Below, piece after piece: positions 53,190 to 61,516 of a stretch of DNA of 64,000 nt (positions are counted from its first letter, which is position 1; the number at the start of each line of letters is the position of its first letter). The DNA lies in the NCBI RefSeq assembly GCF_042652645.1, contig NZ_JBHSGU010000002.1, forward strand, positions 1,736,001-1,800,000, written 5' to 3'. The stretch is from Glaciecola siphonariae (GTDB lineage Bacteria > Pseudomonadota > Gammaproteobacteria > Enterobacterales > Alteromonadaceae). The notes under the pieces are model-generated. The model was not told the origin of the DNA and did no database searches. It was given only the letters and a program-made list of their open reading frames with translations. A program made the translations under genes and the position numbers.

Positions 53190-53385
53190 GCCTTTTCAAT
53201 TCCTCATTATGTTTTACTTTTACAATCTATACATTGTAATACATAAAAACCTAATTTTGTGACCATTGAGCAAACGCGATTAAATCACCCAACATTACTT
53301 AACATCACTGAACTTGGCATCCCCTATCGTGTCACCCCTAAACCTCATCATCTCGCGTCATTGCAAAAATAAATGCGATTAAAAC

Positions 53386-53435
53386 TTGCACAATTAAATT
53401 ACAAGTGTAATCTTATTAAAAATTACATTTGTAAT
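53386..53435 (+). promoter_or_regulatory. BlaI-type promoter with two operator dyads
   Basis: Operators ATTACAAGTGTAAT (53398-53411) and ATTACATTTGTAAT (53422-53435) both carry the TACA-N2-TGTA core of BlaI/MecI sites and lie 24 bp apart centre to centre. A likely promoter, TTGCAC (53386-53391), 16 bp, TAATCT (53408-53413), is covered by the first. Autorepression by the downstream BlaI-like protein is the expected design in this family. Confidence 0.85.
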
Positions 53436-53494
53436 CACAGTTAATCTAAGCAAGTAAGCAACTCTTGCAAGCAATACTGAAAAGGCCATGCTGT

Positions 53495-53866
53495 ATGAAT
53501 ATAAGCAAGACTGAATTTGAAGTAATGGACGTTATTTGGCAACTCGAGCCTTGCGCCTCTTCTGATGTCGTAGCGCGTTTAAGTAAAACGGGTAATTGGC
53601 ACGAAAAAACCGTGAAAACACTCATCAACCGCTTGCTTACAAAAGGCGCTCTCAGGCACAAAAAGGAAGGACGCAAATACACCTACGAATCTGCAATTAG
53701 CCGCGAAGAATATCAGCAAAAGCACTCTAAAGACCTCATTTCAAAAGTATTTAAGGGCAAGCTGTCTAGTCTTGTCAGCAGCTTTGCAAATGAGGAGGCG
53801 TTGAGTCAAGAAGACGTAGATGCGCTCAAAACAATTATTCGACAATGGGAACAAGACAATGATTGA
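53495..53866 (+). CDS. BlaI/MecI/CopY family transcriptional repressor
   Basis: 123-residue winged-helix repressor. Start ATG 53495 with AAAAGG 9 bp before it; a TTG at 53465 would add ten residues. Family signature: ISKTEFEVMDVIWQLEPCASSDVVARLS (in parts), with TVKTLINRLLTKGAL for the recognition helix and wing KKEGRKYTYES, then a dimerisation helix (about 75-120). It overlaps the M56 gene by 8 bp. The two dyads before it are its probable operators. The fold is the same as BlaI of the beta-lactamase system, but no beta-lactamase gene is nearby. Confidence 0.94.
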   Translation: MNISKTEFEVMDVIWQLEPCASSDVVARLSKTGNWHEKTVKTLINRLLTKGALRHKKEGRKYTYESAISREEYQQKHSKDLISKVFKGKLSSLVSSFANEEALSQEDVDALKTIIRQWEQDND

Positions 53867-55118
53867 GTGGTTATACATACAAACCTTAAGTTTAAGCATG
53901 CTCTTGTTGATTCTGATGCTTAGCTCGCCATTTCTTAACAAACATGTTGGGGCCAAAACCACATATTGGCTGTGGTTTAGTGTTCCCGGCGCCATCGTTA
54001 TGAGTGTGTGCGTGCTATTTATTTCCCCGCAAAATATTAGCGCTCTGCAGCAAATGACCTATTTTGTAGGCGCAAAGCTCAACCACGCGCCACCTCAATA
54101 TTTGATAGACCTGTCAACTATCGGGCTTACGATATGGGGCTTTGGATGCCTCGCTGTGCTAGGTTCAATAGCGCTGCGCTATGTCAGCTATGGCAAGTCT
54201 TTAAAGCGATGCGCGTTGGATAAGGTTCAACAGGCTAACGGACCTGTAATATATATGACGCAACAATCGGTTTCTCCCCATCTATTTGGCATAGTAAAAC
54301 CAGCAATAATTCTGCCTTTTGATTTTAAAGAGCGTTACTCCAACGACCAGCAAGAGCTTATTATTCAACACGAGCTTGGGCATTGGCAGCAAAGAGATAC
54401 CATTTGGAATATGGTGTCAGTTTTAGTGCTTGCCGTGTTTTGGTTCAATCCATTGTGCTGGCTTGGCATCAAACATTTTCGATATCAACAAGAACTCGCC
54501 TGTGATCATCGCGTTCTTGCTACAGCATCATTGCGTGAGCGCCAGCAATATGCGCTTGCCATGATAAAAGCGTCAGTGGGTCAGCAGCAGCGCTTCACTG
54601 ACATTTCGTTGTCTACGTTTTATGGAAAAAGTATGAATATTCAATCAAGAATACAGCAACTTAAGTTGCACAAGCCAAATAGTGCGCTTGCAAAATCTGT
54701 TTTATTGATAGGTGCATGTGCAAGTATTAGCTTTAGCCAACTAGTCTTAGCAAATACAGCAAGCGATTCAGGCCGCTTGTTTACAGCAGAACAACTTGTG
54801 TTAATTTCTCAAGAAAGCCCTCAATACCCTGAGCATGCGTCAAAGGATGGAATTGAAGGTTTAGTTAAACTGTCTTATAACATTGAAAAAGACGGCTCGG
54901 TAAGTGGCGTAAAAGTCATAGACTCGCAGCCTAAAGGGGTTTTCGACAGAAGCGCTAAAAAGGCCTTTAGAAAATGGCGCTATGAACCAGTATCTGAAGT
55001 TAAAACCAATCAAGTGGTGGTAATAGGATTTACGCTAGATGCCGAGGATGAAAATGGTAACACCGATGATACTATCACCCGCTCTAGTCTTGGCACTGGG
55101 GATAGTTTAGAAAATTAG
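53859..55118 (+). CDS. M56 family metalloprotease with C-terminal TonB domain (BlaR1-like)
   Basis: 419 residues. The first part has helices at about 4-24, 33-55, 85-107 and one near 185-205; the zinc motif HELGH at 171-175 follows QQELIIQ, and the region CWLGIKHFRYQQELACDHRVL (about 195-215) carries the third ligand in the M56 family. The C-terminal region (about 320-400) matches a TonB C-terminal domain (SPQYPEHASKDGIEGLVKL, RKWRYEPV). It lacks the penicillin-binding sensor of true BlaR1. Expected to cleave the BlaI-like repressor when triggered. The input signal is unknown. ATG overlaps the repressor stop by 8 bp. Confidence 0.9.
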   Translation: MIEWLYIQTLSLSMLLLILMLSSPFLNKHVGAKTTYWLWFSVPGAIVMSVCVLFISPQNISALQQMTYFVGAKLNHAPPQYLIDLSTIGLTIWGFGCLAVLGSIALRYVSYGKSLKRCALDKVQQANGPVIYMTQQSVSPHLFGIVKPAIILPFDFKERYSNDQQELIIQHELGHWQQRDTIWNMVSVLVLAVFWFNPLCWLGIKHFRYQQELACDHRVLATASLRERQQYALAMIKASVGQQQRFTDISLSTFYGKSMNIQSRIQQLKLHKPNSALAKSVLLIGACASISFSQLVLANTASDSGRLFTAEQLVLISQESPQYPEHASKDGIEGLVKLSYNIEKDGSVSGVKVIDSQPKGVFDRSAKKAFRKWRYEPVSEVKTNQVVVIGFTLDAEDENGNTDDTITRSSLGTGDSLEN

Positions 55119-55144
55119 AGCCTTAACGCCAGCAAAGGCTCTAA
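55115..55144 (+). terminator. Hairpin after the M56 gene
   Basis: TTAGAGCCTT (55115-55124) pairs with AAGGCTCTAA (55135-55144), loop of ten bases. The stop codon lies in the left arm. The T-run is poor, so termination is plausible but not certain. Confidence 0.55.
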
Positions 55145-55416
55145 TACGCAGCTTAATAAAACGCCTCACGTCACGTTAAACTGCGCTATAAACAATAGCA
55201 AATAACGCGATAGTTCAGCAATGGATTATCGCGTTTTCAATTATGGAGAACGGCGAGTTCCACCCTCTTTAGTCTGCTTATACGGTATCTGAATATTAAA
55301 AATTCACGAATGATTTATGAAATAACGCTTTATATACCTGCGTAGGTAGTCAGGTACCCGTTTAACTTGGTATGCTTTGGTTATTATTATGATAACCGTT
55401 CGACTATAGGAAGATT
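55119..55416. other. Intergenic region before tal
   Basis: 298 bp. Contains the right arm of the M56 hairpin and a second hairpin, AACGCGATA (55204-55212) with TATCGCGTT (55227-55235) followed by TTTC. The tal promoter must lie downstream (55240-55400, A+T-rich, with TTGGTATGCTTTGG near 55369). AGGAAG lies 6 bp before the tal ATG. No gene seen. Confidence 0.6.
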
Positions 55417-56370
55417 ATGTCAAATCAATTGAAATCTTTACGAGACCTTACGACCGTTGTTGCCGACACTGGCGATATCGACGCCATCAAAAAGTATCAG
55501 CCCGTAGACGCTACTACTAACCCTTCTCTTTTGCTAAAAGCTGCCGAACTGCCTCAATACGCATCACTCATTGATGACGCTATTGCTTATGGTAAGTCCA
55601 GCGCAAGCGACGCCCAAGAGCAAGTTAATAAAGCATGCGATCATCTTGCTGTTGCCATTGGTAAAGAAATTGTAGGCGTTATTCCGGGTCGCATATCTAC
55701 CGAAGTTGATGCGCGCTTGTCATTTGACACTCAGGCCACTATTGACAAGGCGCACGAGTTAATCGCACTTTATAAAGATGCTGGCGTTGATAAATCGCGT
55801 ATCCTAATAAAAATCGCCTCGACTTGGGAAGGTATCAAGGCGGCAGAAGCGCTTGAAAAAGAAGGGATTAATTGCAATCTCACGCTTCTTTTTGGTTTTG
55901 CGCAAGCGCGTGCATGCGCCGAGGCAGGCGTATATTTAATCTCGCCGTTTGTTGGTCGTATACTCGATTGGTATAAAGCAAAAAATCCTAACGAAGACTA
56001 CAGTGGCGCTAACGACCCAGGTGTAAAATCAGTCAGTCAAATTTACCAATATTACAAAGACCACGGATACAAAACCGTTGTAATGGGCGCGAGCTTTAGA
56101 AATACAGGTGAGATTGTTTCATTAGCCGGCTGCGACCGATTAACAATTGGTCCTGGTTTACTTGAAGAACTAGAGCAAACCGCTGGAGATGTGAGCGCTG
56201 TATTGCTTGATAAGGGCAAAACCAAAACACCCGGCGAGAAGTTAAGCGAACAAGCCTTCCGTTGGGATATGAATCAAGATCCAATGGCTACCGAAAAGCT
56301 ATCTGAGGGCATCAGAAACTTTGCAGCGGATCAGGTTAAGTTAGAAGCAATATTGCAGGCACGTTTTTAA
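55417..56370 (+). CDS. tal: Transaldolase
   Basis: Schiff-base enzyme of the non-oxidative pentose phosphate pathway, 317 residues, as E. coli TalB (317). Starts SNQLKSLRDLTTVVADTGD; DATTNPSLLLKAA (31-43), the imine lysine in RILIKIASTWEG (about 132) and NLTLLFGFAQA near 154-164 are the family marks. Followed by pgi after 78 bp; together they supply and use fructose 6-phosphate. Confidence 0.98.
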   Translation: MSNQLKSLRDLTTVVADTGDIDAIKKYQPVDATTNPSLLLKAAELPQYASLIDDAIAYGKSSASDAQEQVNKACDHLAVAIGKEIVGVIPGRISTEVDARLSFDTQATIDKAHELIALYKDAGVDKSRILIKIASTWEGIKAAEALEKEGINCNLTLLFGFAQARACAEAGVYLISPFVGRILDWYKAKNPNEDYSGANDPGVKSVSQIYQYYKDHGYKTVVMGASFRNTGEIVSLAGCDRLTIGPGLLEELEQTAGDVSAVLLDKGKTKTPGEKLSEQAFRWDMNQDPMATEKLSEGIRNFAADQVKLEAILQARF

Positions 56371-56448
56371 TCGGTAGGCACAACAGAGCATCGACTAACT
56401 TCGTCTTACCGTTACAATTATTGCTTATATCAACATTTGGAGATAGCT

Positions 56449-58089
56449 ATGGATAAATTACGCAGCGCGCCTGCTTGGTCGGCCCTCGATAAGCTGGCAC
56501 CATTGGTAAAACGCTACCACATGCGTGACATGTTCGATAAAGATCCCGAGCGGGCAAATAAATACACGCTCAAAGCCGCTGGTTTAACGCTGGACTACTC
56601 CAAAAATCGCGTGACCGAAGAAGTATTAACATCCTTGTTTGAGCTTGCCGAGCAGCGCAATGTAAAACAAAAAATTGTTGATATGTTTAGCGGTCAGCCT
56701 ATTAACACCACGGAAGGGCGCGCAGTATTGCATACCGCGTTGCGCAACTTTTCTGATAAGCCGATTTATGTAGACGGTGAAAACGTAATGCCCGACGTCA
56801 ATAACACGCTTAAAAGCGTGAAGCTGTTCACTGAAAAGGTGCACAGCGGCGAACATAAAGGGTATACCGGAAAGCCGATTAAGACTGTTGTTAGCATTGG
56901 TATCGGCGGTTCATTTTTAGGACCTAAAATTGTTAGCGAAAGCTTAAAACCCTACTGGGTAGATGGCATTAAAACGTATTTTGTTGCGAATGTAGACGGA
57001 TGCCATATTCAAGACGTACTTGCACAAGTAGATGCGGAACAAACGCTCTTTGTGATGTCGTCAAAATCGTTTAGTACCCAAGAAACGCTGCAAAATACGC
57101 TTACTGCAAAAGCATGGTTTTTAGAACAAGGTCCAGAGCAAAAAGATATTGCAAAACACTTTGTCGCAGTATCGTCTAACGTTAAAGCGGCGGTTGATTT
57201 TGGCATGGCCAAAGAAAATGTCTTCCCTATGGGCGATTGGGTAGGCGGTCGATACTCGCTGTGGTCGGCGATAGGTTTACCCATTAGTTTAACCATTGGC
57301 TATGACCATTTTGAAGCCCTATTAAAAGGCGCTTACGACATGGATTGCCATTTCCAAGAAGCGCCCTTTGAGAACAATATGCCAGTAATTATGGCAATGC
57401 TTGGCGTTTGGTATCGTAACTTTATGGGGGCACAATCGCACGCTTTGTTGCCTTATTACCACTACCTGCGCGGATTTCCTGCCTATGTTCAACAGCTCGA
57501 TATGGAGAGTAATGGCAAATCTACAACCCTTGATGGACGCACCGTTGATTATGGAACAGGGCCCATTATTTGGGGAAGCGAAGGCACCAATGGTCAGCAT
57601 TCGTTTTATCAATTGATTCACCAAAGCAACTTACCGATCCCGGTGGATTTTTTGTTCCCCCTAAAAGTCCCGAATCAAAACGATACCCATCACAATATGT
57701 TGGCGTCGAACTGTTTTGGACAGGCACAAGCACTAATGCAGGGCAAAACCTTTGAAGAATGCTTAGAAGATTTGTCTGGCTCATCACTTTCTGAACCAGA
57801 AAAACTTAGCCTAGCTGCTCACAAAACCATGCCTGGCAACCACCCTAGCAATATGCTCCTTTTTGAAGAGGTCACGCCTCACTCGCTTGGCGCATTAATT
57901 GCTTTGTACGAACATAAGGTGTTAGTGCAGGGCTGCATCTGGGGTTTGAACTCATTTGATCAATGGGGTGTTGAGTTAGGTAAGGTACTCGGTAATGATG
58001 TGTTCGATATGATTGAGGGAGAAATGAGCCTCGATTCTGTGGATGCTTCAACCGCCAAACTAATTAAACATTTTATTAACAATCAATAA
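56449..58089 (+). CDS. pgi: Glucose-6-phosphate isomerase
   Basis: Interconverts glucose 6-phosphate and fructose 6-phosphate, 546 residues (E. coli 549). Start ATG 56449 with GGAG 6 bp before it; an in-frame TTG at 56437 is less likely. Marks: GIGGSFLGPKIVSE (about 152-165), SKSFSTQET (about 204-212), the sugar-isomerase signature near GGRYSLWSAIGLP and ESNGKSTTLDG, and the catalytic lysine in GLNSFDQWGVELGK (about 505). A C-terminal HFINNQ ends it. Confidence 0.98.
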   Translation: MDKLRSAPAWSALDKLAPLVKRYHMRDMFDKDPERANKYTLKAAGLTLDYSKNRVTEEVLTSLFELAEQRNVKQKIVDMFSGQPINTTEGRAVLHTALRNFSDKPIYVDGENVMPDVNNTLKSVKLFTEKVHSGEHKGYTGKPIKTVVSIGIGGSFLGPKIVSESLKPYWVDGIKTYFVANVDGCHIQDVLAQVDAEQTLFVMSSKSFSTQETLQNTLTAKAWFLEQGPEQKDIAKHFVAVSSNVKAAVDFGMAKENVFPMGDWVGGRYSLWSAIGLPISLTIGYDHFEALLKGAYDMDCHFQEAPFENNMPVIMAMLGVWYRNFMGAQSHALLPYYHYLRGFPAYVQQLDMESNGKSTTLDGRTVDYGTGPIIWGSEGTNGQHSFYQLIHQSNLPIPVDFLFPLKVPNQNDTHHNMLASNCFGQAQALMQGKTFEECLEDLSGSSLSEPEKLSLAAHKTMPGNHPSNMLLFEEVTPHSLGALIALYEHKVLVQGCIWGLNSFDQWGVELGKVLGNDVFDMIEGEMSLDSVDASTAKLIKHFINNQ

Positions 58090-58095
58090 ATAACG

Positions 58096-58122
58096 CGGCG
58101 CCTAGCCTCTCGCTAGGTGCCG
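58096..58122 (+). terminator. Hairpin after pgi
   Basis: CGGCGCCTAGC (58096-58106) pairs with GCTAGGTGCCG (58112-58122), loop CTCTC. Stable stem but no T-run, so possibly a weak or Rho-assisted terminator. Confidence 0.55.
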
Positions 58123-58344
58123 CCTATCCTCTCCTCCGATTCAGTCATGCAATCGTCATATAAATTTAACATCACTTTAACGTTATTTATTTATTACTGA
58201 CGTAAAATGTGGTACAAACTAACGACCCTCTGACGGTCTAGCTGCTTTAACGAGCACAATAAGCCGTTGATGGTATTAGGTGATGAGCTGTATATGGACA
58301 ACAAGTCACCGCTGGTTCGAAGTAGCTGATAGGAGCATCCTAAT

Positions 58345-58521
58345 ATGGATTCAGTAGAAATTCTTTCTGTGATTGATAGTGAAACTCGTCCCACCAAAGG
58401 AAAACCCAAAAAGCGTAAATGGCGTGAAATTGAAGCGATAAAAGAAAAGTATCGTTTAAAGCAAGAGCTCATCGATATGGATGTAGGCCTTGAGCTTGAA
58501 CTTGAGCAATTAGCGCGCTAA
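58345..58521 (+). CDS. DUF3545 family micro-protein
   Basis: 58-residue protein too short for ordinary ORF calling. ATG at 58345 has AGGAG 9 bp before it. The sequence MDSVEILSVIDSETRP, then KKRKWREIEAIKEKYRLK, then a leucine/glutamate-rich helix, matches DUF3545 proteins of Alteromonadales and Vibrionales. The middle is very basic, the end acidic. Function unknown; a nucleic-acid or protein adaptor role is possible but unsupported. It stands between pgi and the convergent ung. Confidence 0.85.
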   Translation: MDSVEILSVIDSETRPTKGKPKKRKWREIEAIKEKYRLKQELIDMDVGLELELEQLAR

Positions 58522-58567
58522 CCAAAAACCTCAATATTTACAAATTAGTACTTATTATGTGAGGATT

Positions 58568-59245
58568 TTAGACCTGCCAGTCGATGGCAGAATGACCGTT
58601 TTTGAGTAAAATTCGGTTTGTCTCACTAAAGTGCCCGCAGCCAAGAAACCCGCGATGTGCCGAAAGTGGCGAAGGGTGCGCTGAGCGTAATACATAGTGC
58701 TTTGTAGTATCAATTAAGCTCATCTTTTTTTGCGCGGGGCCGCCCCACAACAAAAACACGACGCCCTGTGTTGCCTCACTTACTTTACTTATTACTGTAT
58801 CGGTAAAGGTTTCCCAGCCCTTGTTTTTGTGGGAATGGGCTTGACCATCGCGCACCGTTAATACGGTATTAAGCAGCAAGACACCTTGTTTGGCCCAATG
58901 TGTTAACTCTCCATGCTCCGGCACGCAAAAGCCGGGAATATCTTGAGAAAGCTCTTTGTAGATGTTTCGCAATGAAGGGGGAATTTTATTACCCTGCTTT
59001 ACAGAAAAGCATAATCCGTGGGCTTGATTCGGGCCATGGTAAGGGTCTTGACCAATGATCACCACCCTCACTTTATTGGCCTCACACAGTTTTAGCGCGT
59101 TAAACACCTCATGCTGAGGTGGGTAAACAATCTGACCACTCGCTCGCTCAGCCTCAACAAACTTCATAAGTTCGGTAAAGTAGCTTTTCTGCTTTTCGTC
59201 ACCTAACAAATGTTGCCAAGTTAGTTCGTGCGACTGCGCGCTCAT
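58568..59245 (-). CDS. ung: Uracil-DNA glycosylase
   Basis: Removes uracil from DNA, 225 residues (E. coli Ung 229). Catalytic motif GQDPYHGPNQAHG (about 65-77) with the water-activating Asp, LLLNTVLTVRDG with the uracil-binding Asn, and the DNA-intercalation loop RSAHPSPLSAHRG (about 188-200) with the catalytic His. Located directly after thrC on the same strand (7 bp between), so read-through from the thr operon is possible. Confidence 0.98.
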   Translation of the reverse strand: MSAQSHELTWQHLLGDEKQKSYFTELMKFVEAERASGQIVYPPQHEVFNALKLCEANKVRVVIIGQDPYHGPNQAHGLCFSVKQGNKIPPSLRNIYKELSQDIPGFCVPEHGELTHWAKQGVLLLNTVLTVRDGQAHSHKNKGWETFTDTVISKVSEATQGVVFLLWGGPAQKKMSLIDTTKHYVLRSAHPSPLSAHRGFLGCGHFSETNRILLKNGHSAIDWQV

Positions 59246-59252
59246 GTATTTG

Positions 59253-60539
59253 TTATTTACCCAAAGTCTTAAACATATACGCTTTTAGTGCCTCGTATTC
59301 TGGGCCTTGTTCTGAGGCCAGCGACGGTTTACCAGCGCAATCCACCAATGGCTGGGGCAGGCTAATTGGCTGACCCAAAACGTTCTCAACCGTTTCTCTG
59401 AATTTTGCAGGATGCGCAGTTCCAAGAAAAATGCCGACTTCATCTTTTGCTAGTTGCTTAACTAAACCACGATATCCAATGGCAGCGTGCGGCTCGCTAA
59501 TATAACCGGCAGCCTGTAGCTGTTTCATAGCAACCTGCGTGTATTCCTCGTCAACCGCATCTCCGCTCAAAAGTGAACGGTCAAAATACCCATGCTCGAT
59601 TAAGGCTTCTATTCGAGGCCAGTTGTTAGGCTGGCTTACATCCATCGCATTAGACATCGTGGCAACTGTAGGTTTTGGCGTCCATTTACCGTCTTGCAGA
59701 TAGCGTGGCACTGTATCGTTAGCATTGGTAGATGCAATAAAGCGCTTAATAGGTAGCCCCAGTGTTTTGGCAATTATGCCGGCGGTCAAATTGCCAAAGT
59801 TACCACTAGGTACGGCAAACACAGCTTTATCTTGCTGCTCTTTTGGCAACTGCGCAATGGCTTCAAAATAGTAGCAAACCTGAGCGAGTAAACGACTGAT
59901 ATTGATTGAATTGGCTGAATTTAAATGCAGCCCCTCGCGCACTTCCTGATCATCAAAAGCGGTTTTTACCAGCCGCTGACAGGCATCAAAGTCACCGTCT
60001 ATGGCAACCGTATGAATATTGCCGCCAAGGGTCGTAAAGAGCTTTTCTTGCAGCGGACTGATTTTGCCCTTTGGAAACAAAATCACAACGTTGATGTTGC
60101 TAATACCATAAAAAGCATGCGCGACTGCAGCGCCGGTATCGCCAGAGGTAGCAGTAAGGATGGTTACCGGCTCACCTTCGCTTATATGAGCCAAGCATTG
60201 CGCCATAAACCGTCCACCAAAGTCTTTAAATGCCAGCGTAGGTCCATGAAATAGCTCCAAACAAAAGATATTGTCTTTTACATTCACCAGAGGAGCCGGA
60301 AAGTTAAACGCATTTTGGATAAGGCTGTCTATCAACTCGGGGGACATCTCATCACCCACTAGATGCTTAATGATTGCTTGGCTGCGCTCAACCAAGGGCA
60401 TTGCTAGCAGCTCATCGATATTGTTCATCGCACGTAGGTCGGTAGGAAAATAAAGCCCTTGCTCTTTTCCTAAGCCCTTTTTAACCGCTTGTGCAAACGA
60501 AACCTTATCGCTTGCGACTTTTAAATTCTGTAATTCCAC
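59253..60539 (-). CDS. thrC: Threonine synthase
   Basis: Pyridoxal-phosphate enzyme that converts O-phosphohomoserine to threonine, 428 residues (E. coli 428). Start is GTG at 60539 with GAGGA 7 bp before it. Opens MELQNLKVASDKVSFAQAV; cofactor lysine in LAFKDFGGRF (about 107), phosphate loop SGNFGN near 239, and TATSGDTGAAVAHAF (about 125-139). Follows thrB by 11 bp; last gene of thrABC. Confidence 0.98.
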   Translation of the reverse strand: MELQNLKVASDKVSFAQAVKKGLGKEQGLYFPTDLRAMNNIDELLAMPLVERSQAIIKHLVGDEMSPELIDSLIQNAFNFPAPLVNVKDNIFCLELFHGPTLAFKDFGGRFMAQCLAHISEGEPVTILTATSGDTGAAVAHAFYGISNINVVILFPKGKISPLQEKLFTTLGGNIHTVAIDGDFDACQRLVKTAFDDQEVREGLHLNSANSINISRLLAQVCYYFEAIAQLPKEQQDKAVFAVPSGNFGNLTAGIIAKTLGLPIKRFIASTNANDTVPRYLQDGKWTPKPTVATMSNAMDVSQPNNWPRIEALIEHGYFDRSLLSGDAVDEEYTQVAMKQLQAAGYISEPHAAIGYRGLVKQLAKDEVGIFLGTAHPAKFRETVENVLGQPISLPQPLVDCAGKPSLASEQGPEYEALKAYMFKTLGK

Positions 60540-60550
60540 GTAAATTTCCT

Positions 60551-61516
60551 CTAAGCGAGTATTCTAGTGCCCGCTGTGTCGATACGACATATATGGCTAA
60601 AGCCATCTTCATTCTGAATATAATGCTCATTTAACCAAGTTTGGATACGTTTTGCATCGTCTAGTTTGTTTGTCACGGCAAATACCGTTGGGCCTGAGCC
60701 CGATATCCCAAAGCCTAAAGCATTTTGCGACATACTGTATGCGCGGGCCTCATCAAATTTAGGCAGCAGGGTTTTACGATGCTTTTCTGCAATCACATCT
60801 TGCATCACCGATGCTGCAAGGGCTTTATCGCCCGAATGCAGAGCATGTACAAACACTCCAATTTGGCGGCCAAATGTAAGTGTTGTGCTCAGTTCATACT
60901 GGCGCGGAAGTATATCTCTTGCCGCCGCGGTCGATACCGATAGGCCAGAATAACAAGCCACCCAGTACCAATCATCAAATACCGGCAGCTGACTGCACAC
61001 TGTTCGCTGCTGCCCTGTCATGAGCGTCATGCCGCCCAAGTAGCTCGGCGCCACATTGTCATAATGGACGCTTCCGCTGATCTGCCCTTCTAATTCGCCC
61101 ATCATAACCAGCAGGGTGTCTTCATCGAACGGACGACCCGCATGATCGTTTAGGGCATAAAAGGCCGCGACAATAGACGAAGCGCTCGAACCTAAACCAC
61201 TGCCAATTGGCAGTGCTTTGTGAAGGTGCATTTTTACCGACAAGCTTGGCTTGTTATGGCTAATTAGCGCCTGCTGAAAAAATTCGAAGCACCGTGTCAC
61301 GATGTTGTTTTTAGTGCCTGGAGGCAGTCTGTCAGCAAAGCGACCGTCTACGCTCAATGAAAAGGTATCGGCATCTTTCACTTCAACCCAGTCTCCGAGC
61401 AAGGTGGCGTCAATAGGCTCAAGCGCGGCTCCTAAAATATCAAAGCCCAAACTCACATTGCCAATAGAGGCTGGCGCGAATGCGCGAGTAGTGCGCGCCT
61501 TTGCCGTATCTACCAT
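60551..61516 (-). CDS. thrB: Homoserine kinase
   Basis: GHMP-family kinase that phosphorylates homoserine, 321 residues (E. coli 310). ATP loop LPIGSGLGSSASSIVAAF (about 98-115); the N-terminal ARTTRAFAPASIGNVSLGFD (in part ASIGNVSLGFD) and C-terminal GFGISGSGPTVFAV are the other two GHMP motifs. ATG shares one base with the thrA stop (TAATG), so it is translated with thrA. Confidence 0.98.
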   Translation of the reverse strand: MVDTAKARTTRAFAPASIGNVSLGFDILGAALEPIDATLLGDWVEVKDADTFSLSVDGRFADRLPPGTKNNIVTRCFEFFQQALISHNKPSLSVKMHLHKALPIGSGLGSSASSIVAAFYALNDHAGRPFDEDTLLVMMGELEGQISGSVHYDNVAPSYLGGMTLMTGQQRTVCSQLPVFDDWYWVACYSGLSVSTAAARDILPRQYELSTTLTFGRQIGVFVHALHSGDKALAASVMQDVIAEKHRKTLLPKFDEARAYSMSQNALGFGISGSGPTVFAVTNKLDDAKRIQTWLNEHYIQNEDGFSHICRIDTAGTRILA

